This document shows positions 37,468 through 46,325 of a DNA stretch of 64,000 bases, in pieces (within the stretch, counting starts at the first letter, position 1; each line of letters begins with the position of its first letter). The notes under the pieces are model-generated. The model saw only the letters and a program-made list of their open reading frames with translations, had not been told where the DNA came from and ran no database searches. Origin of the DNA: Methylocystis silviterrae (GTDB lineage Bacteria; Pseudomonadota; Alphaproteobacteria; Rhizobiales; Beijerinckiaceae); NCBI RefSeq assembly GCF_013350005.1, contig NZ_JABVWW010000003.1, forward strand, positions 298,113-362,112, written 5' to 3'. Both the position numbers and the translations under genes were made by a program.

Positions 37468-38661
37468 GCCGAACAGGCCGCTCGGCCTCTGCGCAAGCGG
37501 ATTGTCGGTGAGCGCCTGCGCGTCGGGACGGTCGGGCGCAGGGTGATTGACGAGCGCGCCGTAGAGTCCGCGGACGAAGCCTTCGTCGAGATCCTTGACG
37601 ATAAAGACGATGCGCGTGCGTCTGTCCGCGTCGGGCCAAGCGTCGAGCCGATGCGGCGGGTGAAAGACATGCTGCACGCCATGGATCGCCACGGGGCGCG
37701 ATGGATCATCGGCCAGCGCCACGATTCCCTTCACGCGCAACATGCGCGGCCCGTGGGTGTGACGCAGAAGGTCGATGAAAATGTCGAAGGAGGCCGGCGT
37801 TAGCGGCGTCTCGGAGGAAAAGCAGAAGGCCCGGATATGCGCGTCATGCCGGTTCACGTCCTGACGATGGTCGTGGGCTTCGTGGTGATGCTCATGATCA
37901 TGGCTGTGGCCGTGACCCGAGTGGTCGTGCGCCTGCGCCGTTTCCACCGCTTCGGCGTTGAGCCACTCTTTCACGCGTGGCGTCTTGGTCTCGGGATCGT
38001 AGAGGCCGCAGTTGAGGAGCGCCTCGGGCGTCGCTTCGCCCTTGGCGGCGTCAAGCTGTAGGGCGCCCGGATTCAGCCGCGCCAGCCGCGCCTTTAGCGC
38101 GTCGACACGCTCGGCGGCTTGCGGCAGATCCATCTTGGCGATGACAAGCCGATCGGCCACGGCGGCCTGTTTGACGGCTTCCTCATGCGCGTCGAGCGTC
38201 GCTTCGCCGTTCACAGCATCAATGAGCGTCACGACGCCATCGAGCCGATAGCGCATCATCAGATAGGCGTGGGACATGATCGTGTGCAGGATCGGCGCCG
38301 GATCGGCGAGGCCAGTCGTTTCCAGCACGACGCGCTTGAACGGCTTGATCCGGCCGTTGTCGAGCCGCTTCAGCAGATCTTCGAGCGTGTTCACCAGATC
38401 GCCGCGGATCGAGCAGCACACGCAGCCCGAACTCATCATCACCATGTCGCCGTCGATCTTCTCGATGAAAAGATGATCGAGTCCGATCTCGCCGAACTCA
38501 TTGATCAGGACGAGCGTATCGGCGAGCGCCGGCGAGGCGAGCAGTCGGTTGAGCAGCGTGGTCTTGCCGGCGCCCAGGAAGCCGGTGATGACGGTCAGCG
38601 GAATTGGCGGCGGCGCCGAGCGCGTCGCGCGACTCGCGGCGGCCTTGGTCAGATCGTTCAT
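37465..38661 (-). CDS. CobW/ZNG1-type GTP-dependent metallochaperone
   Basis: A 398-residue G3E GTPase. Walker A is GFLGAGKTTLLN, the switch has NEFGEIGLD, the metal-binding CxCC motif is SSGCVCCSIRGDL, and the guanine motif is VIAKMDL. A His/Asp-rich loop (HDHSGHGHSHDHEHHHE, about residues 245-261) and a C-terminal CobW_C domain (FIDLLRHTHGPRMLRVKGI) follow. Such proteins load zinc or cobalt into client enzymes. The metal here cannot be told from sequence. Confidence 0.9.
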   Translation of the reverse strand: MNDLTKAAASRATRSAPPPIPLTVITGFLGAGKTTLLNRLLASPALADTLVLINEFGEIGLDHLFIEKIDGDMVMMSSGCVCCSIRGDLVNTLEDLLKRLDNGRIKPFKRVVLETTGLADPAPILHTIMSHAYLMMRYRLDGVVTLIDAVNGEATLDAHEEAVKQAAVADRLVIAKMDLPQAAERVDALKARLARLNPGALQLDAAKGEATPEALLNCGLYDPETKTPRVKEWLNAEAVETAQAHDHSGHGHSHDHEHHHEAHDHRQDVNRHDAHIRAFCFSSETPLTPASFDIFIDLLRHTHGPRMLRVKGIVALADDPSRPVAIHGVQHVFHPPHRLDAWPDADRRTRIVFIVKDLDEGFVRGLYGALVNHPAPDRPDAQALTDNPLAQRPSGLFG

Positions 38662-38757
38662 TCAGCGGAACTCGCACCCGAGCAGAAAAAATTTCCTGCT
38701 CGCGGAAGGCTCGTATCTTCGCCGAAAACGCCGCGCGTTTCCAGACTCTGGCGATTC

Positions 38758-40173
38758 TCAGCTCTTGCCCGGTTCGGCGGCGGAGTGCGCCTTCGAGGCC
38801 GCCGGCTTTTGCGCTGCGGCCGCTTTCGGCTTCGTCGCGCTCCTCGCCGCCTTGGGCTTGGGGGCAGGTTCGTCGGCGATGACGGCGTCGACCTTTGCAG
38901 CGTCCGCCTTTGCCGCCTTGGCGGCGCGCGCCGCTTTCACGGCCTTGGCGTGTTTGGCTCGTCGCAGCGATACCGCGTCGGGCGCCGGCCTGCTGATCGG
39001 CGAGGCGCTGGCGTCGCCGGCCTCCGGCTGCGACGCATAGGCGGCAAGATCAGGCTGCTCGCCGACCGGCGCTCCCGGCGCGCGGGCCCTCGCTACCGGC
39101 CCGGCATAGCCAGGCGCGCGTCCCACATAGACGGATACAGGCTCAAAACGCGGGCGCGGCAGATGCGCGATCTCCTTGGCGTTCATCTGCTGTTGCGGAG
39201 CGCCGCCGAGCGTGTCGAGCAGCGGAACGCCTGAGCCGACTGGGACCGAGGCGTCCTCGATCTCGGCCATGAATTCCGCCGCCGCCGGGCCGCGATGGTG
39301 GCACACGGACTCGCGCAAGTCAGGCGCGGCCGTTGGGCCGGAGCTGGGCAGGGACGCCAAAGAGGCGACGGCCGCGCCGCTCTGGAAGCCGCGATCGAGC
39401 AGCGCCGCCGTCTTCGCCGTGCGCAGAATCGGATTGGGCGCGCCGAGGACGACGGCGATCAAACGTCGGCCGCCGCGCGTGGCCGAGGCGACAAGATTAA
39501 ATCCGGCCGAACATGTGAAGCCGGTCTTCATGCCGTCGGCGCCCGCATAACGGCCGAGAAGATGGTTATGCGTGGGGATGATCTGCTTGCCGAGCTGCAT
39601 CGCGCCGATGTTGAACAGATTGGCGTGCTCGGGAAACTGCAGGTAGAGCGCGCGGCCGAGAATGGCGAGGTCGCGGGCCGAGGTGACCTGCCGCGCATCG
39701 GGCAAGCCGTTGGGATTGACCCATATCGACTGCGTCATGCCGAGGGCGGCGGAGTGGCGGTTCATCTCGTCGGCGAAGGCCTCGACCGAGCCAGACACGC
39801 CTTCGGCGATGGCGACGGCGATGTCATTGGCGGATTTCACCATCAGCATGATGAGCGCATTTTGCAGGGTGACTTCCGAGCCGGGTCTGAAGCCCATTTT
39901 GGAAGGCGCCATGCTGCAAGCGCGCGGCGACATCATCACCGGCGTGTCCAGCGAGATGCGCCCCTGACGCACCGCGTCGAGCGCGACATACGCCGTCATC
40001 AGCTTCGTCACAGAGGCGGGATACCAGGAGGCGGTCGCCTGATCATGCGAGAGCACGGCCCCGGACGCTACGTCGACGACGATCGACGGGGTCGCGCGGC
40101 TGGGCGCTGCGGCGCCAAACACGATCAGCAATACGCTGGCCGCCGCAATCAATGTGGACTTCGAGAAGTTCAT
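38758..40173 (-). CDS. D-alanyl-D-alanine carboxypeptidase (PBP5/DacA-like) with Lys/Ala-rich tail
   Basis: A 471-residue exported enzyme that trims the terminal D-Ala of peptidoglycan stem peptides. A signal peptide (1-27) is followed by the SxxK motif in YPASVTKLMTAYV, SxN in VKSANDIAVAIAEG and KTG in GMKTGFTCSAG. The catalytic domain ends near 280. The remaining 190 residues are low-complexity, at the end very rich in Ala and Lys (KAVKAARAAKAAKADAAK), resembling histone-like tails; it lacks the usual amphipathic membrane anchor. Confidence 0.9.
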   Translation of the reverse strand: MNFSKSTLIAAASVLLIVFGAAAPSRATPSIVVDVASGAVLSHDQATASWYPASVTKLMTAYVALDAVRQGRISLDTPVMMSPRACSMAPSKMGFRPGSEVTLQNALIMLMVKSANDIAVAIAEGVSGSVEAFADEMNRHSAALGMTQSIWVNPNGLPDARQVTSARDLAILGRALYLQFPEHANLFNIGAMQLGKQIIPTHNHLLGRYAGADGMKTGFTCSAGFNLVASATRGGRRLIAVVLGAPNPILRTAKTAALLDRGFQSGAAVASLASLPSSGPTAAPDLRESVCHHRGPAAAEFMAEIEDASVPVGSGVPLLDTLGGAPQQQMNAKEIAHLPRPRFEPVSVYVGRAPGYAGPVARARAPGAPVGEQPDLAAYASQPEAGDASASPISRPAPDAVSLRRAKHAKAVKAARAAKAAKADAAKVDAVIADEPAPKPKAARSATKPKAAAAQKPAASKAHSAAEPGKS

Positions 40174-40316
40174 CGCCTAGCCCCGTTACCCGGCGCTGAA
40201 ACGCGCGGGATCGCATGAAAACGCCATCTATATAATAGCGCCTGAGGCGCATAGCCGGAATAGGCTTGGAATTGGGCGATTCGGGGGCGGTCGTTGATAA
40301 CCTGTTAACCATGACC

Positions 40317-40877
40317 TCAGGGCTGAATCGGGTGATTTCGACGCGCAAGTTCTGGCTCGACAAGATGATATCTCATCAGGAACTTCAGCGCGCGGGTCCA
40401 TGACTGGTCGGTTTCTCCGCGCAGATCCGTCTGCGAGATATGCGCCAGTTCTCCTGTGCGCGCATCGCGAATGCGCATTTCGAGATATTGCTCCATCACA
40501 CTGACTTTTCGAAAGAAGCAGACGAAGGACAGGTCCGCGCCAAGCGCGCGCGCAATGTCGGCGTCGCAGCCGTTGCACTTGCGCAGCCAATGGTCCTTGA
40601 CCCTCTGATCCGTCGCCGCGCTTCCGTCGATGATTTCGAATAGGCCCGACTGGGCTAAAAGCTCTCGCGCCAGCGCGGTCATCCGCTGGAGGCGCGCGGT
40701 TTCTTCCGGGCTTTCGCCGGCGATCGGCCCCCCGGCGGTGAAGTCGTCGAGCTCGATGTCGAAGACCGCGAGTTTGAATGGCGGGGAGGATTGCGCGCGA
40801 GCGCCGGTCGCGACGGCTCCGGTCGCGATTGTGACGAGCGCCGATGCCAAGATGTGTGTGAGCGTCTTCTTAACCAT
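40317..40877 (-). CDS. Exported DUF2380/DUF3280-type protein
   Basis: A 186-residue protein with a signal peptide (1-28, ending GARAQ). The mature part starts FKLAVFDIELDDFTAGGPIA, then TARLQRMTALARELLAQSGL and HWLRKCNGCDADIARALGAD and RYHLVEPELARR. It looks like a family of exported proteins found in methylotrophs, often beside dehydrogenase or cofactor genes. It lies directly downstream of the NarL-type regulator and may be part of its regulon. Function unknown. Confidence 0.65.
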   Translation of the reverse strand: MVKKTLTHILASALVTIATGAVATGARAQSSPPFKLAVFDIELDDFTAGGPIAGESPEETARLQRMTALARELLAQSGLFEIIDGSAATDQRVKDHWLRKCNGCDADIARALGADLSFVCFFRKVSVMEQYLEMRIRDARTGELAHISQTDLRGETDQSWTRALKFLMRYHLVEPELARRNHPIQP

Positions 40878-40980
40878 CGCCAGGCTCCGCTGTTGCAGTT
40901 GAAGGCGTAGCTGCGCGAAGCGTTAGACGCTTCGGCCTTTCGCCTGCGGCGGTCTGGGCAAATTTCCTTTGGGCGGCCGA

Positions 40981-41625
40981 TCAGGTCGCCGACGCGTCGC
41001 CGACAAGTCCTGCGCCGATGGCGAGCCAAACCAGATGGGCGTCGGTGCGCGCGCCGATCTTGGATTTGATCTGATAATGGTAGTTCTGAACGGTTTTCGG
41101 ACTGAGGTTTAAGATGCCGGCGATGTCCTCGGTCGTTCGGCCCGACGCGACGAGCCGCAAGATCTCCGTCTCTCTGGGGCCAAGCTCATCGACGAGCGCG
41201 CGGCCCTCGCCCAATCGCTCCGCGGCGATCTCTCGCGCGACGTCGTCGCTGAGCGCTCGGCCGCCCTTGGCGACGATCGCCACGGCGCGGAGCAGCTCCG
41301 CGGCGTCGCTGCTTTTGGTGACATAGCCGGACGCGCCGGCTTCGAATGCTTTCAGCGCAAAGGCCGCGCCGCTGTGCATGGTGAAGATCAGAATGCGCGC
41401 GCTTTTATCCCACTGCCTGATGTGGCGGACCGCTTCGACGCCGCTCGCGCCGGGGAGAGAAAGATCCATGATGACGATGTCGGGCGAATCCTTCCGATAG
41501 GCCTGGTAGGCGTCCGCGGCGTTGGCGGCTTCGGCGACGATCTTGTAATCCGGCTGGCGCTCTAAAAGCCGCCGATATCCCTCCCGAACGATCGGGTGGT
41601 CGTCGACGAGAAGAATCGTGGTCAT
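40981..41625 (-). CDS. NarL/FixJ-type response regulator
   Basis: A 214-residue regulator. Receiver: ILLVDDHPIVREGYRRLL, phosphoacceptor in IVIMDLSLPGASG, and KSS for the conserved Lys region. The LuxR-type helix-turn-helix has LGPRETEILRLVASGRTTED followed by IAGILNLSPKTVQNYHYQI. It overlaps the kinase gene by 4 nt, so the two form one operon. Target genes are unknown. Confidence 0.9.
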   Translation of the reverse strand: MTTILLVDDHPIVREGYRRLLERQPDYKIVAEAANAADAYQAYRKDSPDIVIMDLSLPGASGVEAVRHIRQWDKSARILIFTMHSGAAFALKAFEAGASGYVTKSSDAAELLRAVAIVAKGGRALSDDVAREIAAERLGEGRALVDELGPRETEILRLVASGRTTEDIAGILNLSPKTVQNYHYQIKSKIGARTDAHLVWLAIGAGLVGDASAT

Positions 41626-43022
41626 GCGAGCGCGAGACCTTTCATCGGCGCGGGCGCGACGGCGATGAGCGGAATGCGCGCGACGACGCGCACGCCTTTC
41701 GTGGCGTCGCTGATCGACAGACTTCCGCCAAAAGCCGCAATGCGCTCGCGAATCCCGAGAATGCCGTGGCCGGAGGCGGCGGCGAGGCGGGAGGCGTCGC
41801 CGCCGCCGTCATCCTCGACCGTCAGCGCGACGAGCCCGTCGGCCGCCGCCGCGCGCTCGACGCGCAGATAGACGTTTTTCGAGTCGCCGTGCCGCATGGC
41901 GTTGGTCAGACATTCCTGCGCGATGCGATAGAGGCTCGTCGAAATCGTCTGAGGAAGGTCGGCGAGGTCGCCCGTGAGCCTCAGATGGATGACCGCTTTT
42001 CGTCCCGCTTTGGCGTTCCAGCTCGCCGCAAGCTGGACGAGACAGGCTTCGAGCCCCAGTTCATCGAGGTCTTGTGAGCGCAGCCGGGCAAGCGCCTCGC
42101 GAAGGGTCGTCATCATGCGCTTGGCGACGCGCCCGATTGAGCGGGCGTCCTCGGCGACGCCGGGATCAATCTTAGCCGCCGCAGCCTCGATCGACCCGGC
42201 GAAGGCGAGGGTCGCCGTCAGGCACTGACCGAATTCATCGTGCAGGTCGCGGGCGAGCGCGCGGCGTTCCTCCTCCTGGACCTCGAACAGCCGCTTCGTG
42301 AGCGCGGCGCGCTCCGCCGTCGTCCGCGCCAGCCGCTCGGCGAGATCGTTGACGGCGCGCGCGATCAGGCCGAACTCCCCTTTCTTGATGGCGCTGAGCC
42401 GGGTGGCGTAATTCCCTTGCTCCAACTGACGCAGCCCGCAGACGATGGCCCGGGTCGGCGCCAGAGCATGGATGATGGCGACCGCGGCCAAGAGGCAAAT
42501 GCAGACCGCCATCGAGGCCGCAACGCCGACGATGATCGAGATCTGCCGCCAGGCTTGTCGGATCGCCGCGCCGGCGTCCGCCCTGACGAGGATTGCGCCG
42601 GTTTCCGGTTGCCGCACGGTCAAGGGCCGAATGATCGCCGCATGTGCGCCGAATATCCGCTCATAGGCCGCCGCAAACCATGCAGGCGCGGCGGAGCCGA
42701 CGCCCTCGAGCTGGCTGCAAAGGGTCTGCGGCTCTTCGTCGCCTGGCGCATAGCTGATGCAGACGCCCGGCGAAACGAGCTTCAGGGTCGAAAGCGACTC
42801 CCAGTCGGGGACGGGCAAAATCTTGTCACGCCGCATGCTGCCCCGCCAGAGGATGGCCTGCCAGTAGAGATTTTCGAGGTGGTGCGCCACGCGCTCGGCA
42901 GAGGTCGCCGCTTCCGTTTCGACCGCGCGGCGCGCGTCGACCATCACCCAGCCCGCCGTCAGCGTAAGGCAGATGAGGGTGATGCCGACAAGCTGCAAGA
43001 CGAGCCCAACGATCAACCGCAT
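41622..43022 (-). CDS. NarX/UhpB-type sensor histidine kinase
   Basis: A 466-residue membrane kinase. Two membrane helices (about 1-22 and about 160-185) flank a periplasmic sensor with a Cys in VCISYAPGDEEPQTLCSQLE. A HAMP domain (about 185-240) leads to the HisKA_3 H-box ARDLHDEFGQCLTATLAF, and to the ATPase ends LTNAMRHGDSKN and GHGILGIRERIAAFGG. Start ATG 43022 was chosen; an in-frame TTG at 43040 is possible. Divergent from the LysR gene. Confidence 0.87.
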   Translation of the reverse strand: MRLIVGLVLQLVGITLICLTLTAGWVMVDARRAVETEAATSAERVAHHLENLYWQAILWRGSMRRDKILPVPDWESLSTLKLVSPGVCISYAPGDEEPQTLCSQLEGVGSAAPAWFAAAYERIFGAHAAIIRPLTVRQPETGAILVRADAGAAIRQAWRQISIIVGVAASMAVCICLLAAVAIIHALAPTRAIVCGLRQLEQGNYATRLSAIKKGEFGLIARAVNDLAERLARTTAERAALTKRLFEVQEEERRALARDLHDEFGQCLTATLAFAGSIEAAAAKIDPGVAEDARSIGRVAKRMMTTLREALARLRSQDLDELGLEACLVQLAASWNAKAGRKAVIHLRLTGDLADLPQTISTSLYRIAQECLTNAMRHGDSKNVYLRVERAAAADGLVALTVEDDGGGDASRLAAASGHGILGIRERIAAFGGSLSISDATKGVRVVARIPLIAVAPAPMKGLALA

Positions 43023-43218
43023 TGGCGCATTCCCCGACAAAAATCCCGTCGCTCAGTAGAGCAGGAATCGAAAGGAGGTCCAACGCGCATCATGCGCTTA
43101 GGCCCTGATCGGGCAAATTGCCTATTGGCGTGCGAGCGATTTGGATTCGTTTCAAAATTTCGGCGCGGCCTGGGCGGATATGCTAATGTGACGCCCGTGC
43201 GGGCTGACGGAAGCGCCA

Positions 43219-44166
43219 GTGACGGCCTGGACGCTGCGTCTTGGCGACCCGTTTGTGGACTCGGTCGTGATCGACAAGCTTGAATTCCTGATCGCCGTCG
43301 CCAAAGAGAAGAGCTTTTCGCGCGCGGCGGAGATTTGCGGCGTCACCCAGCCCACGCTCTCGGCCGGCGTCAAACAGCTCGAGGATTCGCTCGGCGTGTT
43401 GCTCGTCAACCGTTCCTCGCGCTTCCACGGACTGACCGCCGAGGGCGAGCGGGTGCTCGAATGGGCGAAGCGCATCGTCGGCGATGCGCGCGCGATGCGC
43501 CAGGAAGTTCGCACGCTCAAGGAAGGCCTTACCGGCCAGCTGAAGATCGCCGTCATCCCGACCGCGCTCGGCATTGTCTCGGCGCTGACGACGCCCTATC
43601 GCGAGAAGCATCCGGGGGTGCGCTTTTCCGTGATCTCCGCGTCGTCGAGCGAGGTGCTGACCATGCTCGATAATCTTGAGATCGACGCCGGCATTACTTA
43701 TCTCGACAATGAGCCGCTTGGCCGCGTGCGCACGGTGCCGCTCTGCTCCGAACGCTATCGGCTGCTGACCTTCGCCGATAATCCGCTCGGGAACCGCGAC
43801 CGGGTGACATGGGCCGAGGTCGGTCGCATCGATCTCTGTCTTCTCACGCCGGACATGCAGAACCGTCGCATCGTCGAGCAGCTCATTCGCAAGGGCGGAT
43901 CCGAGCCCATGCCGATCCTCGAGTCGAACGACGTCATCTTGCTCTTTGACCATGTGAGATCCGGCCGCTGGGCCACGGTGCTGCCGGAGAAGCTCGCGAA
44001 GACCCTAAACGTGGCGGGGCCGTTGCGCTCCATCCCCATCGTTGAGCCGGAGGCTGTACATGAAATCGGCCTTGTGGCGCCGCAGCGCGAACCGGTGATT
44101 CCGCTGGTCGCCGCCTTGGTCTCGGAGGCCAAGAAGCTTGCTGAAAGCCACACGCTCGACGGTTGA
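43219..44166 (+). CDS. LysR-family regulator, probable activator of the formate dehydrogenase operon
   Basis: A 315-residue regulator. The winged helix at the N-terminus reads FLIAVAKEKSFSRAAEICGV, then TQPTLSAGVKQLEDSLGVLL; the effector domain begins GQLKIAVIPTALGIVSALTT. It is immediately upstream of fdsGBACD on the same strand, as FdsR-type regulators are in other bacteria. GTG at 43219 is preceded by GGAAG; internal GTGs at 43255 and 43267 are alternatives, the last giving the more usual LysR N-terminus. Confidence 0.85.
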   Translation: MTAWTLRLGDPFVDSVVIDKLEFLIAVAKEKSFSRAAEICGVTQPTLSAGVKQLEDSLGVLLVNRSSRFHGLTAEGERVLEWAKRIVGDARAMRQEVRTLKEGLTGQLKIAVIPTALGIVSALTTPYREKHPGVRFSVISASSSEVLTMLDNLEIDAGITYLDNEPLGRVRTVPLCSERYRLLTFADNPLGNRDRVTWAEVGRIDLCLLTPDMQNRRIVEQLIRKGGSEPMPILESNDVILLFDHVRSGRWATVLPEKLAKTLNVAGPLRSIPIVEPEAVHEIGLVAPQREPVIPLVAALVSEAKKLAESHTLDG

Positions 44167-44291
44167 TAGGATCGCCCTATCGCACAACGGATGGTCGCTA
44201 TTGATCGGGCCTTGGATTTCCGGCAGTGTTCTCGGAACTAGTCTAAATAGGACGACCGCATATGCGCAACGTCCGGACTGAAAGGGAAGAA

Positions 44292-44765
44292 ATGTCTGGC
44301 GCTGCTCAGTATAGCGACGAGCGCGCGCGGGAAATCATCGCCGCCCATATGGGTCTTGAGGGACCCGCGATGCCCATTCTGCACGCGCTTCAAAAAGAAT
44401 TCGGCTATGTGCCCGACGCCGCCGTCAAGGTAATGGCCGAGGCGCTCAATATTTCGCGCGCCGAAATGCATGGCGTCGTCACCTTTTATCACGACTTTCA
44501 CCGCGCTCCGCATGGCCGCCACACGCTGAAGATCTGCCGGGCCGAATCCTGCCAGTCAATGGGAGCGGAGCGACAGGCGCGGGCGTTTCTCGACAAGTTG
44601 AAGCTCGATTGGGGCGGAACGACGCCGGACGGCGCCCTGTCGGTCGAGCCGGTCTATTGTCTGGGGCTGTGCGCCCACAGCCCTTCAGCGCTTTACGACG
44701 GAGAGCCGATCGGCCGCGTCGACGCTGAAATGCTTAACGAAATCGCCGCGGAGGCGCGCGACTGA
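44292..44765 (+). CDS. fdsG: NAD-dependent formate dehydrogenase gamma subunit
   Basis: A 157-residue iron-sulphur subunit homologous to NuoE. MPILHALQKEFGYVPDAAVK precedes the 2Fe-2S ligands: Cys in CRAESCQSMGA (C-x4-C) and VYCLGLCAHSP (C-x3-C). It transfers electrons between the [Fe-S] chain and the FMN subunit. ATG 44292 is chosen because AAAGGGAAGA is just upstream; an in-frame ATG at 44262 would add 10 residues. Its stop overlaps the fdsB start. Confidence 0.95.
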   Translation: MSGAAQYSDERAREIIAAHMGLEGPAMPILHALQKEFGYVPDAAVKVMAEALNISRAEMHGVVTFYHDFHRAPHGRHTLKICRAESCQSMGAERQARAFLDKLKLDWGGTTPDGALSVEPVYCLGLCAHSPSALYDGEPIGRVDAEMLNEIAAEARD

Positions 44766-46315
44766 TGGTGAAGCTATACATCCCGCTGGACATGGCCGCC
44801 GTTGCGATGGGCGCCGACAGACTCGCCGCCGCCGTCGCGCAAGAGGCCGCAGCCCGCGGCGAAACAGTCGAGATCGTCAGAAACGGCTCGCGTGGAATGC
44901 TCTGGCTCGAGCCCCTGATCGAGGTGGAGACTCCCGCGGGCCGTGTCGGTTACGGGCCGGCCAAGGTCAAGGACGTCGCGTCGCTGTTTGACGCCGGGTT
45001 CCTGACGGGCGGCGCGCATCTGCTGAATATCGGGATCGTCGAAGAACATCCTTGGATGAAGAAGCAGAACCGCGTCACCTTCGTTCGTTGCGGCGTCATC
45101 GATCCGCTGTCGGTCGCCGAATATGAGGCGCATGCGGGATTCAAGGGCCTCACGCGCGCCTTCGAGATCGGGCCTGCGGCCGTCGTCGAAGAGGTCACGA
45201 AGTCGGGCCTGCGCGGCCGCGGCGGCGCGGGCTTTCCGACGGGCATCAAATGGAAGACGGTGGCGGACTGTCCGCCGGGCCAGAAATATGTGGTCGTCAA
45301 CGCCGACGAGGGCGATTCCGGCACTTTCGCCGACCGCATGATCATGGAGGGCGATCCGCTCTCGCTGATCGAAGGCATGCTCATTTGCGGATACGCCGTC
45401 GGCGCCTCCAAGGGCTATGTCTATCTGCGTTCCGAATATCCGATCGTCGCCAAGGTCTTTCAGGCGGCGATCGAGAAGGCGCTTGAGGCGGGCTGGCTCG
45501 GCAAGAACATCAAGGGCTCGGGTTTCGACTTCGACGTCGAACTGCGCATCGGCGCCGGCGCTTATGTTTGCGGCGAGGAGACCTCGCTGCTCGAATCTCT
45601 CGAGGGCAAGCGCGGCATCGTGCGCGCCAAGCCGCCGCTGCCGGCCCATGTCGGGCTCTTCGGCAAGCCGACGGTCATCAACAATGTGCTGTCCATGGCC
45701 ACCATACCGATGATCATGGAGAAGGGCGCGAAGCATTACGCCGATCTCGGCGTCGGCCGCTCGCGCGGCACCATGCCGCTGCAGATCGCCGGCAACGTCA
45801 AATATGGCGGCCTCTTTGAGACGGACTTCGGGATTCCGCTCGGCGTGGTCGTCAACGAGATCGGCGGCGGCGCCCGCTCGGGTCGTCCCGTCCGGGCGGT
45901 TCAGGTCGGCGGCCCGCTCGGCGCCTATGTGCCCGTGTCGCTTTTCGACCTTCCGATCGACTATGAAGCCTTCGCGGCCAAGGACAGTCTCATCGGCCAT
46001 GGCGGCCTCGTCGTATTCGACGACACCGTCGACATGTCCTGGATGGCGCGCTTTGGCATGGAGTTCTGCGCCATCGAGAGCTGCGGCAAGTGCACGCCAT
46101 GCCGGCTCGGATCGACGCGCGGCGTCGAGACGATCGACAAGATTCGCAACGGCATCGACGTCGATGCGAATATCGAGCTCCTCAAGGATCTCTGCCACAC
46201 GATGAAGTTTGGCTCGCTCTGTGCATTGGGCGGCTTTGCGCCCTATCCGGTCGAGAGCGCGCTTCGCCATTTTCCCGAGGACTTCCGCAAGCCGGCCCTT
46301 GAAGCCGCTGAGTGA
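44765..46315 (+). CDS. fdsB: NAD-dependent formate dehydrogenase beta subunit (FMN, NADH site)
   Basis: A 516-residue subunit homologous to NuoF with an N-terminal thioredoxin-like extension of about 110 residues. The NADH/FMN site is GLRGRGGAGFPTGIKWKTVA and NADEGDSGTFADR; GAGAYVCGEETSLLESLEG follows. The 4Fe-4S ligands are in ESCGKCTPCRLGSTRG with a later Cys in LCHTMKFGSLCALGG. It reduces NAD+ with electrons from formate. Confidence 0.95.
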   Translation: MVKLYIPLDMAAVAMGADRLAAAVAQEAAARGETVEIVRNGSRGMLWLEPLIEVETPAGRVGYGPAKVKDVASLFDAGFLTGGAHLLNIGIVEEHPWMKKQNRVTFVRCGVIDPLSVAEYEAHAGFKGLTRAFEIGPAAVVEEVTKSGLRGRGGAGFPTGIKWKTVADCPPGQKYVVVNADEGDSGTFADRMIMEGDPLSLIEGMLICGYAVGASKGYVYLRSEYPIVAKVFQAAIEKALEAGWLGKNIKGSGFDFDVELRIGAGAYVCGEETSLLESLEGKRGIVRAKPPLPAHVGLFGKPTVINNVLSMATIPMIMEKGAKHYADLGVGRSRGTMPLQIAGNVKYGGLFETDFGIPLGVVVNEIGGGARSGRPVRAVQVGGPLGAYVPVSLFDLPIDYEAFAAKDSLIGHGGLVVFDDTVDMSWMARFGMEFCAIESCGKCTPCRLGSTRGVETIDKIRNGIDVDANIELLKDLCHTMKFGSLCALGGFAPYPVESALRHFPEDFRKPALEAAE

Positions 46316-46325
46316 GGTAGCCGCC

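Noticed and set aside
44167..44291. Promoter and LysR-binding site in front of fdsG
   Set aside because: A regulatory site is expected there, but I could not identify a convincing T-N11-A pair or -35/-10 set by eye.
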